DNA from: CAZCJU01 sp964562175
Lineage (GTDB): Bacteria; Bacillota; Clostridia; Oscillospirales; CAG-272
Assembly: GCA_964562175.1 (NCBI GenBank)
Contig: CAZLRV010000008.1
Coordinates: 32,661-96,660, forward strand
DNA: 64,000 nt
Direction: 5' to 3'
Position numbers and translations under genes: made by a program. The notes below the pieces were generated by a model that made no database searches, was not told the DNA's origin, and saw nothing but the letters and a program-made list of their open reading frames with translations. How positions within the stretch are numbered: position 1 is the first letter of the stretch; each line of letters begins with the position of its first letter. This document shows positions 1-8,186 of this stretch, in pieces.

Positions 1-160
1 CGCAAAGCTCATCACCGAGATCAAGTCCGTATGCCGTATATCTGCTGTCGGAAAACAGCTTTTCCTGCTCTGAGCGCTGTCTGTACTCATCTCGGGGGAA
101 GCTGTTTTGCATTATTTCAAACATTTCATCAAATCGGTTTTCGTTTAATTTTTCAAGCAT
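1..160 (-). CDS. GNAT-family N-acetyltransferase, N-terminal part only
   Basis: The gene runs off the left edge, so only about 53 N-terminal residues are visible. They read MLEKLNENRFDEMFEIMQNS and continue with FPRDEYR and YTAYGL. This is the usual opening of small GNAT acetyltransferases (beta1, then helix alpha1 carrying a PxxE/DxR motif). The ATG is supported by an AAAGGA site about 9 bases upstream. The acetyl-CoA binding part lies outside the window, so the family is inferred from the first strand and helix only and no substrate can be given. The next gene to the right is transcribed away from it. Confidence 0.6.
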   Translation of the reverse strand, partial: MLEKLNENRFDEMFEIMQNSFPRDEYRQRSEQEKLFSDSRYTAYGLDLGDELC

Positions 161-249
161 TTTATTTCCGTCCTTTTATGTTACTTTTGTTATTTTTGCC
201 CCACATCCCGAATATATTAATAAGAAATATGAGTAGGGAGGTCGTTTTT

Positions 250-780
250 ATGTCAATATTCGTTTCGTCACGCATCGGCTTTGCCGTGAACTGCATATGC
301 GGCGTGCTGTTGCATTTCGCTTACGCTCTGTCGGGAAAGAATAAAGCCGTTGCCGTGCTTTCCGCCGTGAACGAATCTACATGGGAGCATATGAAGCTGC
401 TTTTTGTACCCGCATTTTTGTATTCGCTCGTGCAATACTTCTTTTTTAAGAATATCGACGATTATCTATGCGTAAGGCTGAGGAGCATTGCGATAGGTCT
501 TTTGCTTATTCCCGTGCTTTTTTACACCTACAACGGCGTTATCGGAAAATCGCCCGGCTGGGTGAATATCGGCGTGTTTATCGTATCCTGTGCGGTTATG
601 TACATATACGAGGCGAAGGTCTTCGCGACGGCTCGAATATGCGATAACGCTTTTTGCTCTCATGCTTGCTTTTGCGTTTTGTGTATTCTTGCCGTGCTGT
701 TTGTCATCTTTACGTTTGCACCGCCGCATATCGGTATATTCAAGGACCCGGTAACGGGCGGCTACGGAGTCGGTGCCTGA
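250..780 (+). CDS. DUF6512 family integral membrane protein
   Basis: A 176-residue membrane protein of unknown function. The motif NESTWEHMKL near residue 40, followed by a Pro and a hydrophobic stretch, is the hallmark of the DUF6512 family of Clostridia. About five or six hydrophobic segments are visible, so it should sit in the cytoplasmic membrane. The open frame extends further 5-prime, but I place the start at this ATG because AGGGAGG lies 8 bases upstream and the upstream residues are not family-like. Its 3-prime end overlaps the convergent ABC ATPase gene by 19 bases. No substrate or partner can be deduced. Confidence 0.75.
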   Translation: MSIFVSSRIGFAVNCICGVLLHFAYALSGKNKAVAVLSAVNESTWEHMKLLFVPAFLYSLVQYFFFKNIDDYLCVRLRSIAIGLLLIPVLFYTYNGVIGKSPGWVNIGVFIVSCAVMYIYEAKVFATARICDNAFCSHACFCVLCILAVLFVIFTFAPPHIGIFKDPVTGGYGVGA

Positions 781-2399
781 AGCTTTTTGCCGTTTGCTTT
801 ACATAGCTTTGCAAGGCTCTCCACGCTTACGGCTCGCTCGTAATAGCCTCGGCTCATGCGTGAGGCACTTGTCGTGTAGAAGCTGTTTTCGGAGAAAAAT
901 TCATCGGGTGTACCCGTGGAAGCTATGCCGCCGTGAAAAAACATTCCTATTCTGTCGGCACATGAGGCGGCAAACTCAATGTCGTGCGTTACGAGAACCA
1001 CCGTAGTGCTTTTTTTCAGCTCTCGCAGACGCTCGGCGAGAGCTGACTTTTTCTCGCCGTCAAGCCCTTTCGTTATCTCGTCCATGAAAATTATTCTCGG
1101 CTTTTTTGCCAATACTTTTGCCAATGCGACAAGCTGTTGCTGTCCGCCCGATAGGTCGTAGGGGTGGCACTCAAGCAGAGGTATGAGGTCATCCGACAGC
1201 TCGGCTATGCTTGAGCCGACCTCCTCAAGCTCCGCACGTACTGTGTTTTTCAAATACAAGGTCTGCACATCCTGCGGCAGATACGCCGCACAGCCGCCGT
1301 AAAGCGAGCCGTTTTTGTAGTCTTTTATATTCTTTCCGAAAAGCTTTATTTTTCCCGTATAGGGCTTGAGCAGACCGAGAAAAACACGAAGTGCCGTGGT
1401 CTTGCCGGAGCCGTTGCCGCCGAGAATGCAAAATATCTCGTTTTCGTATACCTTAAGCGAAAGCTCACCGAGAATATCGGGCGAGCCTTTTTCATATCCG
1501 AAGCAGACATCGGAGCATTCAAGGGCAAGCCTGTCACTATGCTCGTACTTTTTTTGAGGCAGTGATACGATATCGTTTTTGTATTCACGCTCGATAAGCT
1601 CACGCCCCTCCCCTACGGAAATCGGCACGTTTGAATGCTCACCGAGCATATGGGCAAGCCTTATCGGTGCGGGAAGTGAGGGCAAAAGTGCGGAGTCGGC
1701 AAGCTTTTTCACTACCTGTCGCGGCTCACCGCAGTGTATCAGCCGTCCCTTTTCCATAACGAGCATTTTGTCGCATATCGGGATAAGCCGCTCAAGCCGA
1801 TGCTCGGCTATTATCACGGTGAGTGACAGCTCGTCGTTCAATTTTTTCAAGATATTTATAAAATCGTCTGCGGCAATGGGGTCAAGCTGTGAGGTCGGCT
1901 CATCAAGTATGAGTATTTTCGGGTCGCATACCATTACCGAGGCTAAATTCAAAAGCTGTGCTTGACCGCCGGAGAGGGAGGCGACATCTTTTTCATAATC
2001 CTTTTCCATGCCGAAATAGCCGCATATCTCGGCAATTCTTCTTGATATGGTATTTCTGTCCGCACCGGCGTTTTCAAGACCGAATGCCAGCTCGTGCCAT
2101 ACCTTGTCGCATACCGTTTGCCGCCGTACGTCCTGTGCGACAAAGCCGACGGAGAACGCCGCTCGGCGCGGATCAAGTTCGTCACGGTCGATACCGTTAT
2201 ATAAAACACGCCCCTCAAGCTCACCGAGCGGCGTAAGCTCTCTTTTTAGTAATCGCAAAAGCGTGGATTTTCCGCAACCCGTCGCACCGCACAGCACGAC
2301 AAGCTCGCCGCGTCGTACCTCAAAGGATACCTCGTCCACCGCACGTACCGCCGAGTCGGGATAGGTAAAGCTCAGACCCCGAGCCTTTAATATTTCCAT
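762..2399 (-). CDS. ECF-type ABC transporter, two fused ATP-binding domains
   Basis: A 545-residue cytoplasmic ATPase carrying two ABC nucleotide-binding domains in one chain, as in EcfA1-EcfA2 fusions (CbiO-like). Domain 1 (about residues 1-235) has Walker A GATGCGKST, signature LSGGQAQ and Walker B ILILDEPTSQLD. Domain 2 (about 290-515) has GGNGSGKTT, LSGGQQQ and IIFMDEITKGLD. Each domain keeps its switch His (AEHR and THD). Such proteins power uptake of vitamins or metals with an EcfT membrane partner and an S-component. No EcfT or S gene is adjacent: the neighbours are a DUF6512 gene and a nitroreductase, so the substrate is unknown. No clear Shine-Dalgarno precedes the ATG. Confidence 0.88.
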   Translation of the reverse strand: MEILKARGLSFTYPDSAVRAVDEVSFEVRRGELVVLCGATGCGKSTLLRLLKRELTPLGELEGRVLYNGIDRDELDPRRAAFSVGFVAQDVRRQTVCDKVWHELAFGLENAGADRNTISRRIAEICGYFGMEKDYEKDVASLSGGQAQLLNLASVMVCDPKILILDEPTSQLDPIAADDFINILKKLNDELSLTVIIAEHRLERLIPICDKMLVMEKGRLIHCGEPRQVVKKLADSALLPSLPAPIRLAHMLGEHSNVPISVGEGRELIEREYKNDIVSLPQKKYEHSDRLALECSDVCFGYEKGSPDILGELSLKVYENEIFCILGGNGSGKTTALRVFLGLLKPYTGKIKLFGKNIKDYKNGSLYGGCAAYLPQDVQTLYLKNTVRAELEEVGSSIAELSDDLIPLLECHPYDLSGGQQQLVALAKVLAKKPRIIFMDEITKGLDGEKKSALAERLRELKKSTTVVLVTHDIEFAASCADRIGMFFHGGIASTGTPDEFFSENSFYTTSASRMSRGYYERAVSVESLAKLCKANGKKLQAPTP

Positions 2400-2500
2400 T
2401 TGAAATCATTCCCAAAAATCATTGTATTGCAAGCACCGTATGCAAGCACGTGCCTATTCTACCACATTTCCGTTTTTTTTGCAAGCCCCCTGCGGCAAAT

Positions 2501-2538
2501 AAAAAAGTGCCGCATATCATTCGGGCGATATGCGGCAC
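2501..2538 (-). terminator. Rho-independent terminator of the arsR-nitroreductase operon
   Basis: A perfect 12-bp stem (GTGCCGCATATC at 2507-2518 pairing with 2527-2538) has an 8-base loop and, read on the minus strand, is followed by six T. It begins 8 bases beyond the nitroreductase stop codon. Confidence 0.88.
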
Positions 2539-2546
2539 GTTGGGCT

Positions 2547-3203
2547 TTATTTGAATTTCTTTCCGCTTCCCAATTCAAAATGGTATTTTGCGATACCGAG
2601 GTCTATTTTGGAATAAAAGCCGAATGAGGTTGTCGCTGCTACCCTGCCGTCCTCGTAGATGAATTTGAATTTCTGCTGATTCATTGCCGTCGGGGCAAGC
2701 AAAGCCGCCGCCACGCCTCGGTTGAACCATTCGGGCGTTTTATCGCTTGCGTTGCTTACTTGCTCGATCTGCTTTGAGGTGTGTGCCACTCCCTGCGTTT
2801 TGCCGTAGCCGAGGGCTATCACGACAGTAAGACGCTCGCCCTTGTCTATTTTGAATGCGCTCGGTATTTTTTTATACGTCATTGCCACCCAACAGCTGTT
2901 AAGCCCGAGCGTTTGAGCAAAAAGCACGAGTCGCTGTCCGTAGTATCCGCACAGCTCCTCAAGCTTATCGCTTTTCTTGCCGATAAGCGCAATGTAATTT
3001 TTCACGCCCTCAAATTTTCCGTAATGTGCCATAAAGCCGTCAAAAGCCTTCGGCTCGTTTTCGACGAGCTGTATATGCAGCCCGCTTTCTTTGTTGCACA
3101 GCTCCGTCTGCGTTTGCAGAGCGGTCAACACATCGCCCTCAATGGGGCGGTCGATGTATTGACGCACGCTGTGCCGTTTTTCCATAGCTTCCGAAAGTTC
3201 CAT
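2547..3203 (-). CDS. Nitroreductase family protein (FMN-dependent oxidoreductase)
   Basis: A 218-residue protein of the nitroreductase fold, probably a dimeric FMN enzyme using NAD(P)H. The N-terminal RHSVRQY matches the RRSxRxF/Y flavin-phosphate motif of the family. Later come LGLNSCWV, typical of the central helix region, and APTAMNQQ, a variant of the usual APSAxNxQ block here displaced to the C-terminal half as in the short clostridial TM1586-like nitroreductases. The frame is open further upstream, but the ATG chosen has GGAGGAGAGGAGC before it and begins one base after the arsR stop, so the two genes are almost certainly co-translated. Substrate unknown; control by the ArsR-family regulator is inferred from the operon. 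Confidence 0.8.
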   Translation of the reverse strand: MELSEAMEKRHSVRQYIDRPIEGDVLTALQTQTELCNKESGLHIQLVENEPKAFDGFMAHYGKFEGVKNYIALIGKKSDKLEELCGYYGQRLVLFAQTLGLNSCWVAMTYKKIPSAFKIDKGERLTVVIALGYGKTQGVAHTSKQIEQVSNASDKTPEWFNRGVAAALLAPTAMNQQKFKFIYEDGRVAATTSFGFYSKIDLGIAKYHFELGSGKKFK

Positions 3204-3204
3204 T

Positions 3205-3555
3205 TTAAAGCTCCTCTCCTCCTCTGTCGGGAAGCGAACGCATGATATTTTCGGCACAGATGAGCATATCGATGAGCTTTTTCATCTCGTCGGCATCTGC
3301 ATCGAAGTAATAGTAATTTTTCGTTCCCTCACGCCGCATTTTGACTATTCCCGCCTCTTTGAGTATTCCGAGATGATGTGAAACGGCGGGACGCGAAAGA
3401 TGCGTTTTTTCGGTTATATCGCCCACTCTCACGCCCTCACAGCTTCCCATGCGTATCATGGTAAGTATGAGATGCTGCCTGTTCGTGTCTCCGAGTGCGA
3501 GAAGTATTCGCCGACAGCTCTTGAATTTTTCCGAAAATTCCTCAATATCGTACAT
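3205..3555 (-). CDS. ArsR-family winged-helix transcriptional regulator
   Basis: A 116-residue DNA-binding regulator. Residues about 15-95 form an ArsR-type winged helix: LALGDTNRQHLILTMI is helix 1-2, THLSRPAVSHHLGILKEAG the recognition helix, and IVKMRREGTKNYYYF the beta wing. No CxC metal-binding box of the classical ArsR/SmtB alpha3 site is present in the recognition region, so the inducer may not be a metal. A GGGAG site precedes the ATG. It is the first gene of a two-gene operon with the nitroreductase and is divergent from the AGCS symporter, separated by 203 bases where its operator would be expected. Confidence 0.85.
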   Translation of the reverse strand: MYDIEEFSEKFKSCRRILLALGDTNRQHLILTMIRMGSCEGVRVGDITEKTHLSRPAVSHHLGILKEAGIVKMRREGTKNYYYFDADADEMKKLIDMLICAENIMRSLPDRGGEEL

Positions 3556-3742
3556 TGCTTTTCTCCCGTTGACTTGCTCTCAAGCCATTTTACATATCAT
3601 ATCACATTTTTTGCCCCAAATGCTCAATGGTAAAGAAAATCGATACGAATGTTTTTTCGAGAATAAGCTTATCACAAAAAAATGAACTATGCAACAAAAA
3701 AATGTGCGGCGGCGTTTAATTTTCACATAAAAAGAGCGGACT

Positions 3743-3754
3743 GAGAATATTCTC
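3743..3754. promoter_or_regulatory. Perfect 12-bp palindrome abutting the symporter start codon
   Basis: GAGAATATTCTC is a perfect inverted repeat ending four bases before the ATG at 3759, occupying the space where a Shine-Dalgarno should lie. It could be an operator for the divergent ArsR-family regulator, or TATTCT inside it could serve as a -10 element giving a leaderless or very short-leader mRNA. Neither is shown; only the palindrome and the absence of an RBS are seen. Confidence 0.4.
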
Positions 3755-3758
3755 TAAT

Positions 3759-5063
3759 ATGAACAGCTTAAATGAATATATTTTATTGCCGCTTTTGCCC
3801 ATTGTCGTATTTACAGTCGGCATTTACTTTTTCGCAAGGCTTGGATTTTACGATCCCGCAGTTCTCTTTTCGGTGCTGAAGCTGCCGTTTAAGGCTCAAA
3901 GAACGGATGGGATATCTCCTCTTTCGGCACTTGCCGTTTCGCTTGCCGGTACTCTCGGCGTGGGTAATATTGCCGGCGTTGCGACGGCGATATCGCTCGG
4001 CGGTGCCGGGGCGGTGCTTTGGATGTGGGTAAGCGCCGTTATCTGCATGAGTATTAAATATGTCGAAACGTATCTTGCGGTCAAGTACAGAGAAGGGCAT
4101 GACGGACATTATGTAGGCGGCCCCATGTATTATATGGAAAAATGCTTCGGCACGCCTGTTTTTTCCACCGTATTCGGCGTTTTGTGTCTATGCTCCTGCC
4201 TCATAGCCTCACCGACGGTGCAGGTGGGCTGTGCAAGTGGCGCAGTGAGAGATATGTGCGGTGTGCCTCGTGTTGTGACGGGGGCGGTGTTTGCCGTTTT
4301 GTGCTATCTTACCGTGAGATGCGGCATAAGCTCGATATCCTCGTTTTGCGAGAAGCTGATACCGCTCGTTACGGGCGTGTTCTTTCTTGTATCGCTTGCC
4401 GTCGTGATATCCTCGTATAAGCGAGTGCCGAATATGCTCGGTGAGATATTTTCGCAAGCACTCGATATAAAGTCGGCTTTTGCCGGCTTCGGCGGTCATA
4501 TGCTCGGTAAAAGCATTAAGCAGGGAACGGTAAAGGGCATTTTGTCACATGAGGCGGGCTGCGGTGTGGCATCCATAGCTCATGCCGCATCCGATGCTTC
4601 CTCACCGTCGCACCAGGGTGCGTGCGGTATGCTTGAGGTGCTTGTCGATACCGTCATAATGTGTACCCTCACCGCCTTTGTGATATTGCTGTCGGGCGTC
4701 GATGTGAGCGGCTATGACGGTGTAAAGACGACGGGGGAGGCTTATTCCGTGTTTTTTCCCACGCTCGGCAGTCGGTTTATAACCTCGCTCACCGTATTCT
4801 ACGCCTTTGCCGCAATAATATGTCAAGCGTATCACGTTACGGTGTGCATGAATTATCTTACGAAAAACGAAACGGTGAGAAAAGCGACATTGCCGTTCTT
4901 TTGCCTCTGCGTTATCCTCGGCTCGTGTGTGGCACCGTCGTTTATGTGGGAGCTGAGCGATACGTTTACCTGCATTTTGACGCTGTTCAATACGGTATGC
5001 CTTGCTTTGCTTGCAAAGCACGTAAATTGCCGAGGGAATGCTTTATTTTGTAAAATTTTATGA
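3759..5063 (+). CDS. Sodium:alanine/glycine symporter (AGCS family)
   Basis: A 434-residue polytopic membrane protein that should import alanine, glycine or a related small amino acid with sodium. The AGCS signature is clear: LAGTLGVGNIAGVATAISLG near residues 63-82 (the GxGNIxGVA block), PMYYMEK near 120 and GCGVASIAHAASD near 265, in the unwound transport helices. Roughly ten hydrophobic segments are visible. It is somewhat shorter than typical AlsT (about 460-490), with short loops. No Shine-Dalgarno precedes the ATG; a 12-bp palindrome lies there instead. It stands alone between arsR (divergent) and a lipoprotein gene with its own promoter. Confidence 0.9.
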   Translation: MNSLNEYILLPLLPIVVFTVGIYFFARLGFYDPAVLFSVLKLPFKAQRTDGISPLSALAVSLAGTLGVGNIAGVATAISLGGAGAVLWMWVSAVICMSIKYVETYLAVKYREGHDGHYVGGPMYYMEKCFGTPVFSTVFGVLCLCSCLIASPTVQVGCASGAVRDMCGVPRVVTGAVFAVLCYLTVRCGISSISSFCEKLIPLVTGVFFLVSLAVVISSYKRVPNMLGEIFSQALDIKSAFAGFGGHMLGKSIKQGTVKGILSHEAGCGVASIAHAASDASSPSHQGACGMLEVLVDTVIMCTLTAFVILLSGVDVSGYDGVKTTGEAYSVFFPTLGSRFITSLTVFYAFAAIICQAYHVTVCMNYLTKNETVRKATLPFFCLCVILGSCVAPSFMWELSDTFTCILTLFNTVCLALLAKHVNCRGNALFCKIL

Positions 5064-5079
5064 AAACATCAAAAACCGG

Positions 5080-5108
5080 TTTACAAATCGCAAATAGTAT
5101 GGTATACT
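5080..5108 (+). promoter_or_regulatory. Sigma-A promoter for the lipoprotein at 5154
   Basis: TTTACA (5080-5085), a 17-base spacer and TATACT (5103-5108), placed about 40 bases before the ribosome site of the next gene. Start of transcription expected near 5115. Confidence 0.7.
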
Positions 5109-5153
5109 GTAAATCGGAGCAGTATAACGAACCGTGCGTTCTGTAAAGGAGAG

Positions 5154-6014
5154 ATGCAATTGCAAAGGCTTCGATATATTTGTCTTGCCCTCGCCCTGCC
5201 GCTTGCACTCGGTGCGACGGGCTGTAAGAGGTCCGAGGAGCGAGAGGGGACGGAGGCGACAGCACAAGGAGCATATACGTCCTCAAGCGATACGGCACAT
5301 GAGTCCGACGTTGAAACGGTCGGTGAGAATACGGGTGCGGACAGTGCGATAAATATGTACGGCGACGGCTGGTACACGGCAAGCATGAGCGAGCAGATAA
5401 TGGCGGATGACGACGATTGGATATTTACCGGCAGAAACACAAAGCTGTATTTCGGCTCTTATGCCGGCTGTGATACGGACGGCGGGGAATTTACCTTGAT
5501 AAACAGACATTTCTATAACGATGAAAAAAACTGCGTTATGGAATTTGAGCTGTATACACCGGATAACGCCTCACCCGAATACGACAAGAGCGAAAACACG
5601 CTTTTTGCGGCACTTCGCGTGCAGTATGAAACGAGTACGCTTTCCGACGGTGACGGGCTGTGGCTCGGCTTCAAAAAGGACGAGCTTGCCATAGCGAACG
5701 CGGCAGACGGGGACGATATAAAAACGTACAAGCTTCCGTATTCGTTTTCCGAGGGCTTTCGCCGTGTGCGTATCGAGGATGACAAGCGGAGCGGCACCGT
5801 TTCACTCTCACTTGAGGATGATTCGGGCAAGCTCAATGAGGTGTACAGGCTGAGCGTCGGCTCGGAGGTGCGACTTTATTCATACACCGACGGCTTTACC
5901 GACCCGATCGCCGTGTTGAGTACCGAGGGCGATATATCACCCGACGGACAGATAAAGCTGTTCTGCAACGGGCGCGGCGGCGTGTATATAAAAAACGTGG
6001 CGTGTAAAAAGTAA
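5154..6014 (+). CDS. Secreted lipoprotein, jelly-roll-like domain, function unknown
   Basis: A 286-residue predicted lipoprotein. The first 24 residues are a signal peptide ending in the lipobox LGATGC, so Cys24 should be lipidated and the protein tethered to the outer face of the membrane. After an acidic and Ser/Thr-rich linker (about 28-65), residues about 70-285 alternate beta-strand-like segments and end in a pattern (GTVSLSLED, GQIKLFCNGRG, GVYIKNVA) resembling LamG/DUF1080-type concanavalin folds that bind or cleave glycans. That assignment is inference. AAAGGAG lies 4-5 bases before the ATG; a TTG six bases on has better spacing. The next gene is a glycosidase-like surface protein 36 bases downstream, so a joint role on polysaccharide is plausible. 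Confidence 0.7.
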   Translation: MQLQRLRYICLALALPLALGATGCKRSEEREGTEATAQGAYTSSSDTAHESDVETVGENTGADSAINMYGDGWYTASMSEQIMADDDDWIFTGRNTKLYFGSYAGCDTDGGEFTLINRHFYNDEKNCVMEFELYTPDNASPEYDKSENTLFAALRVQYETSTLSDGDGLWLGFKKDELAIANAADGDDIKTYKLPYSFSEGFRRVRIEDDKRSGTVSLSLEDDSGKLNEVYRLSVGSEVRLYSYTDGFTDPIAVLSTEGDISPDGQIKLFCNGRGGVYIKNVACKK

Positions 6015-6050
6015 AATACGGCGTGTGCCGTTAAAATAATTTATAAAGGT

Positions 6051-8186
6051 ATGGAATCAAAAATGAAGAAAATGCGTAAAGGCTTATCGGCGGCGCTTGC
6101 GGCTCTTATGCTTTTGTCATCCACCTCACTCACCACACTTGCCGAGGACGATGAGAGAGTGAATCAGGCTGACATAGCGGGCGAGGTAGACCCCACTCAA
6201 TGGGTGGGAGTTGACGGACTCGGACGAGAGCTTACCACCTATGAGCAGGCAGGCGACAAAAAAGAAAAGACAGTCGGTATGTTCTATTGGACATGGCATC
6301 AGGAGCAAGCCAACAACAAGCTGGGAACCATCACCAACATGGAGCAGTTTTCAAAGCTTCATCCCGAGGCGATCAACGATTACGATAACCCCGTATGGAA
6401 GCAATGCACGGGTGCGTACTTCTGGAACGAGCCTATCTACGGCTATTATTCGGGTGCGGACTCATATGTTTTGCGTAAGCAAGCGGAGCTTTTAGCGGAC
6501 GCCGGTGTCGATTTCGTCGTTTTCGACTGCACCAACGGTAATATGACATGGGACGGCGCAACGACTAAGCTGCTTAATGTATGGGCGGATGCGGCACTTG
6601 ACGGCGTAAAGGTGCCCAAGGTATCGTTTATGCTCCCGTTTCAGCAAAGTCCCGATACGAAGACCTCTGTGACCAATCTTTACAAAAGATTCTATTCGAA
6701 CGAAAAATTCAAGGATATGTGGTTTATACTTGACGGCAAGCCGCTTATGATAGGATACTCGGCAAGCGTAAGTTCAAACAGCGAGATATACAACCACTTT
6801 ACATGGCGTGCCAACGTGGCAAGCTATTTTGAAGGCGACAAGACAAACACCTATTGGGGCTGGTTGCACGTGTATCCGCAGGCGGTATATACCGCAAAAA
6901 GAGCCAAAAAGCCCGAAATGACGACGGTCGGCGTTGCAATGAACGCAAACTACGCCAAAAATAAGCTTCAGGCAATGAACGGTCCGAACAACATGGGCAG
7001 AAGCTACGCAAAGGGCGATTACTCGTATTCGTACACATATAAGGGACAGACCGTTACGGTAGATGCGAACATAGCGGACTCAAAGCTGTACGGACGCAAT
7101 TTCCAACAGCAGTGGGATTACGCCATTGAGCAGGACCCCGAAATAATATTCGTAACGGGCTGGAACGAGTGGATAGCCGACAGACATAACAATTGGTCGC
7201 CCAACATACCGGAAACGATGCTCGAAAACGCATTCCCCGATACGTTCGATGACGAAAACTCACGTGATATCGAGCCGACAAAGGGAGATCTTAAGGACCA
7301 CTATTACAATCAGCTCGTATCGAATATCCGTCGCTTCAAGGGCATGAGCAAAACGCAGACCTATACCTCAAAAAAGACTATAGACGTTAAGGGCGATGTA
7401 TCGCAATGGGATTTTGACAGCGTTGCCGTATTCAATCACTATATAAACAACACATATGACCGCACCTCCTTCGGCTATAACAGAACAAAGTACGAAAATA
7501 AGACGATGAGAAACGACATAGCTCAAGCGAGAGTGGCTTACGATGATAGCAATATCTATTTCTATGTTCGCACGGTAGATAATTTGACCTCCTCGTCCGA
7601 TACGGCGTGGATGCGTCTGTTTATCGATACACAGGAGGCGACGGCAAACGGCGCTGCGTGGGAGGAATACGAGTACGTTATAAACCGCGAAAGCCCCTCT
7701 GCCGATAAGGCAACGCTTGAACGCTCGACGGGCGGCTGGAATTGGGAAAAGGTTGCGGATGTCGATTATTCCGTATCGGGCAAAGTGCTTCAAATAGCCG
7801 TTCCCCGCTCGGCTCTCGGTCTGACAGACAGCCTCAGCTTCAATTTCAAGTGGTCGGATAATATGCAAGCCGACGGCGATATAATGGACTTCTACACAAA
7901 CGGAGATGTTGCCCCCGGTGCGAGATTTATGTTCGCATTTTCGGGTGACCCCAACGCAGCAGAGGCTCCTACAGGCTCTGTCTCGACACAAGCCCCCGGC
8001 AACGTCGTAACGGATGCATCGGGTAACGTCGTGACTGACGATGCGGGTAATCTCGTAACGGTCGACTCCGATTCACAGGGTGAGGGCGGCAACAGCACAG
8101 TCGTCTACATTGCCGTAGGCGTAGGTGCCGTCGCACTTATCGGAATTGCGGTCGCAACTGTATTGGTTCTTAAGAAAAAGAAGTGA
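6051..8186 (+). CDS. Wall-exposed GH99/GH71-like glycosidase with CBM9-like domain and membrane anchor
   Basis: A 711-residue surface protein. Residues 1-32 are a signal peptide ending near TTLAED. Residues about 60-430 resemble the GH99/GH71-like (beta/alpha)8 group: FYWTWHQE, GYYSGADSYVLRKQAELLADAGVDFVVFD, then GWNEW and SRDIEP. Residues about 440-625 look like a CBM9/DOMON-type beta sandwich (DVKGDVSQWDF, DIAQARVAYDDSNIYFYV). A stalk with three GNVVTD-type repeats follows, then a single membrane helix (about 683-706) and KKKK, giving an extracellular enzyme held by its tail without an LPXTG signal. A shorter paralogue of the catalytic part is encoded at 38829-40229. An AAAGG lies too close to the first ATG and the ATG at 6063 is an alternative start. 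Its stop overlaps the GTG start of cimA. Substrate unknown, perhaps a mannan or alpha-glucan. Confidence 0.75.
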   Translation: MESKMKKMRKGLSAALAALMLLSSTSLTTLAEDDERVNQADIAGEVDPTQWVGVDGLGRELTTYEQAGDKKEKTVGMFYWTWHQEQANNKLGTITNMEQFSKLHPEAINDYDNPVWKQCTGAYFWNEPIYGYYSGADSYVLRKQAELLADAGVDFVVFDCTNGNMTWDGATTKLLNVWADAALDGVKVPKVSFMLPFQQSPDTKTSVTNLYKRFYSNEKFKDMWFILDGKPLMIGYSASVSSNSEIYNHFTWRANVASYFEGDKTNTYWGWLHVYPQAVYTAKRAKKPEMTTVGVAMNANYAKNKLQAMNGPNNMGRSYAKGDYSYSYTYKGQTVTVDANIADSKLYGRNFQQQWDYAIEQDPEIIFVTGWNEWIADRHNNWSPNIPETMLENAFPDTFDDENSRDIEPTKGDLKDHYYNQLVSNIRRFKGMSKTQTYTSKKTIDVKGDVSQWDFDSVAVFNHYINNTYDRTSFGYNRTKYENKTMRNDIAQARVAYDDSNIYFYVRTVDNLTSSSDTAWMRLFIDTQEATANGAAWEEYEYVINRESPSADKATLERSTGGWNWEKVADVDYSVSGKVLQIAVPRSALGLTDSLSFNFKWSDNMQADGDIMDFYTNGDVAPGARFMFAFSGDPNAAEAPTGSVSTQAPGNVVTDASGNVVTDDAGNLVTVDSDSQGEGGNSTVVYIAVGVGAVALIGIAVATVLVLKKKK
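7998..8066 (+). repeat. Three short in-frame repeats in the stalk (GNVVTD type)
   Basis: Three imperfect units of about 24 bases encode GNVVTDAS, GNVVTDDA and GNLVTVDS just before the anchor helix. Such a stalk probably spaces the catalytic part from the membrane. Slippage here would change the stalk length by whole repeats without breaking the frame. Confidence 0.7.

Noticed and set aside
7368..7991. A 207-codon minus-strand frame within the GH99-like gene
   Set aside because: Antisense shadow with low-complexity Arg/His content and no start signal.
5800..8183. T-box or leucine-responsive leader for the cimA-leu run
   Set aside because: cimA overlaps the preceding gene, and I found no T-box sequence or leader hairpin set upstream of cimA or leuA.
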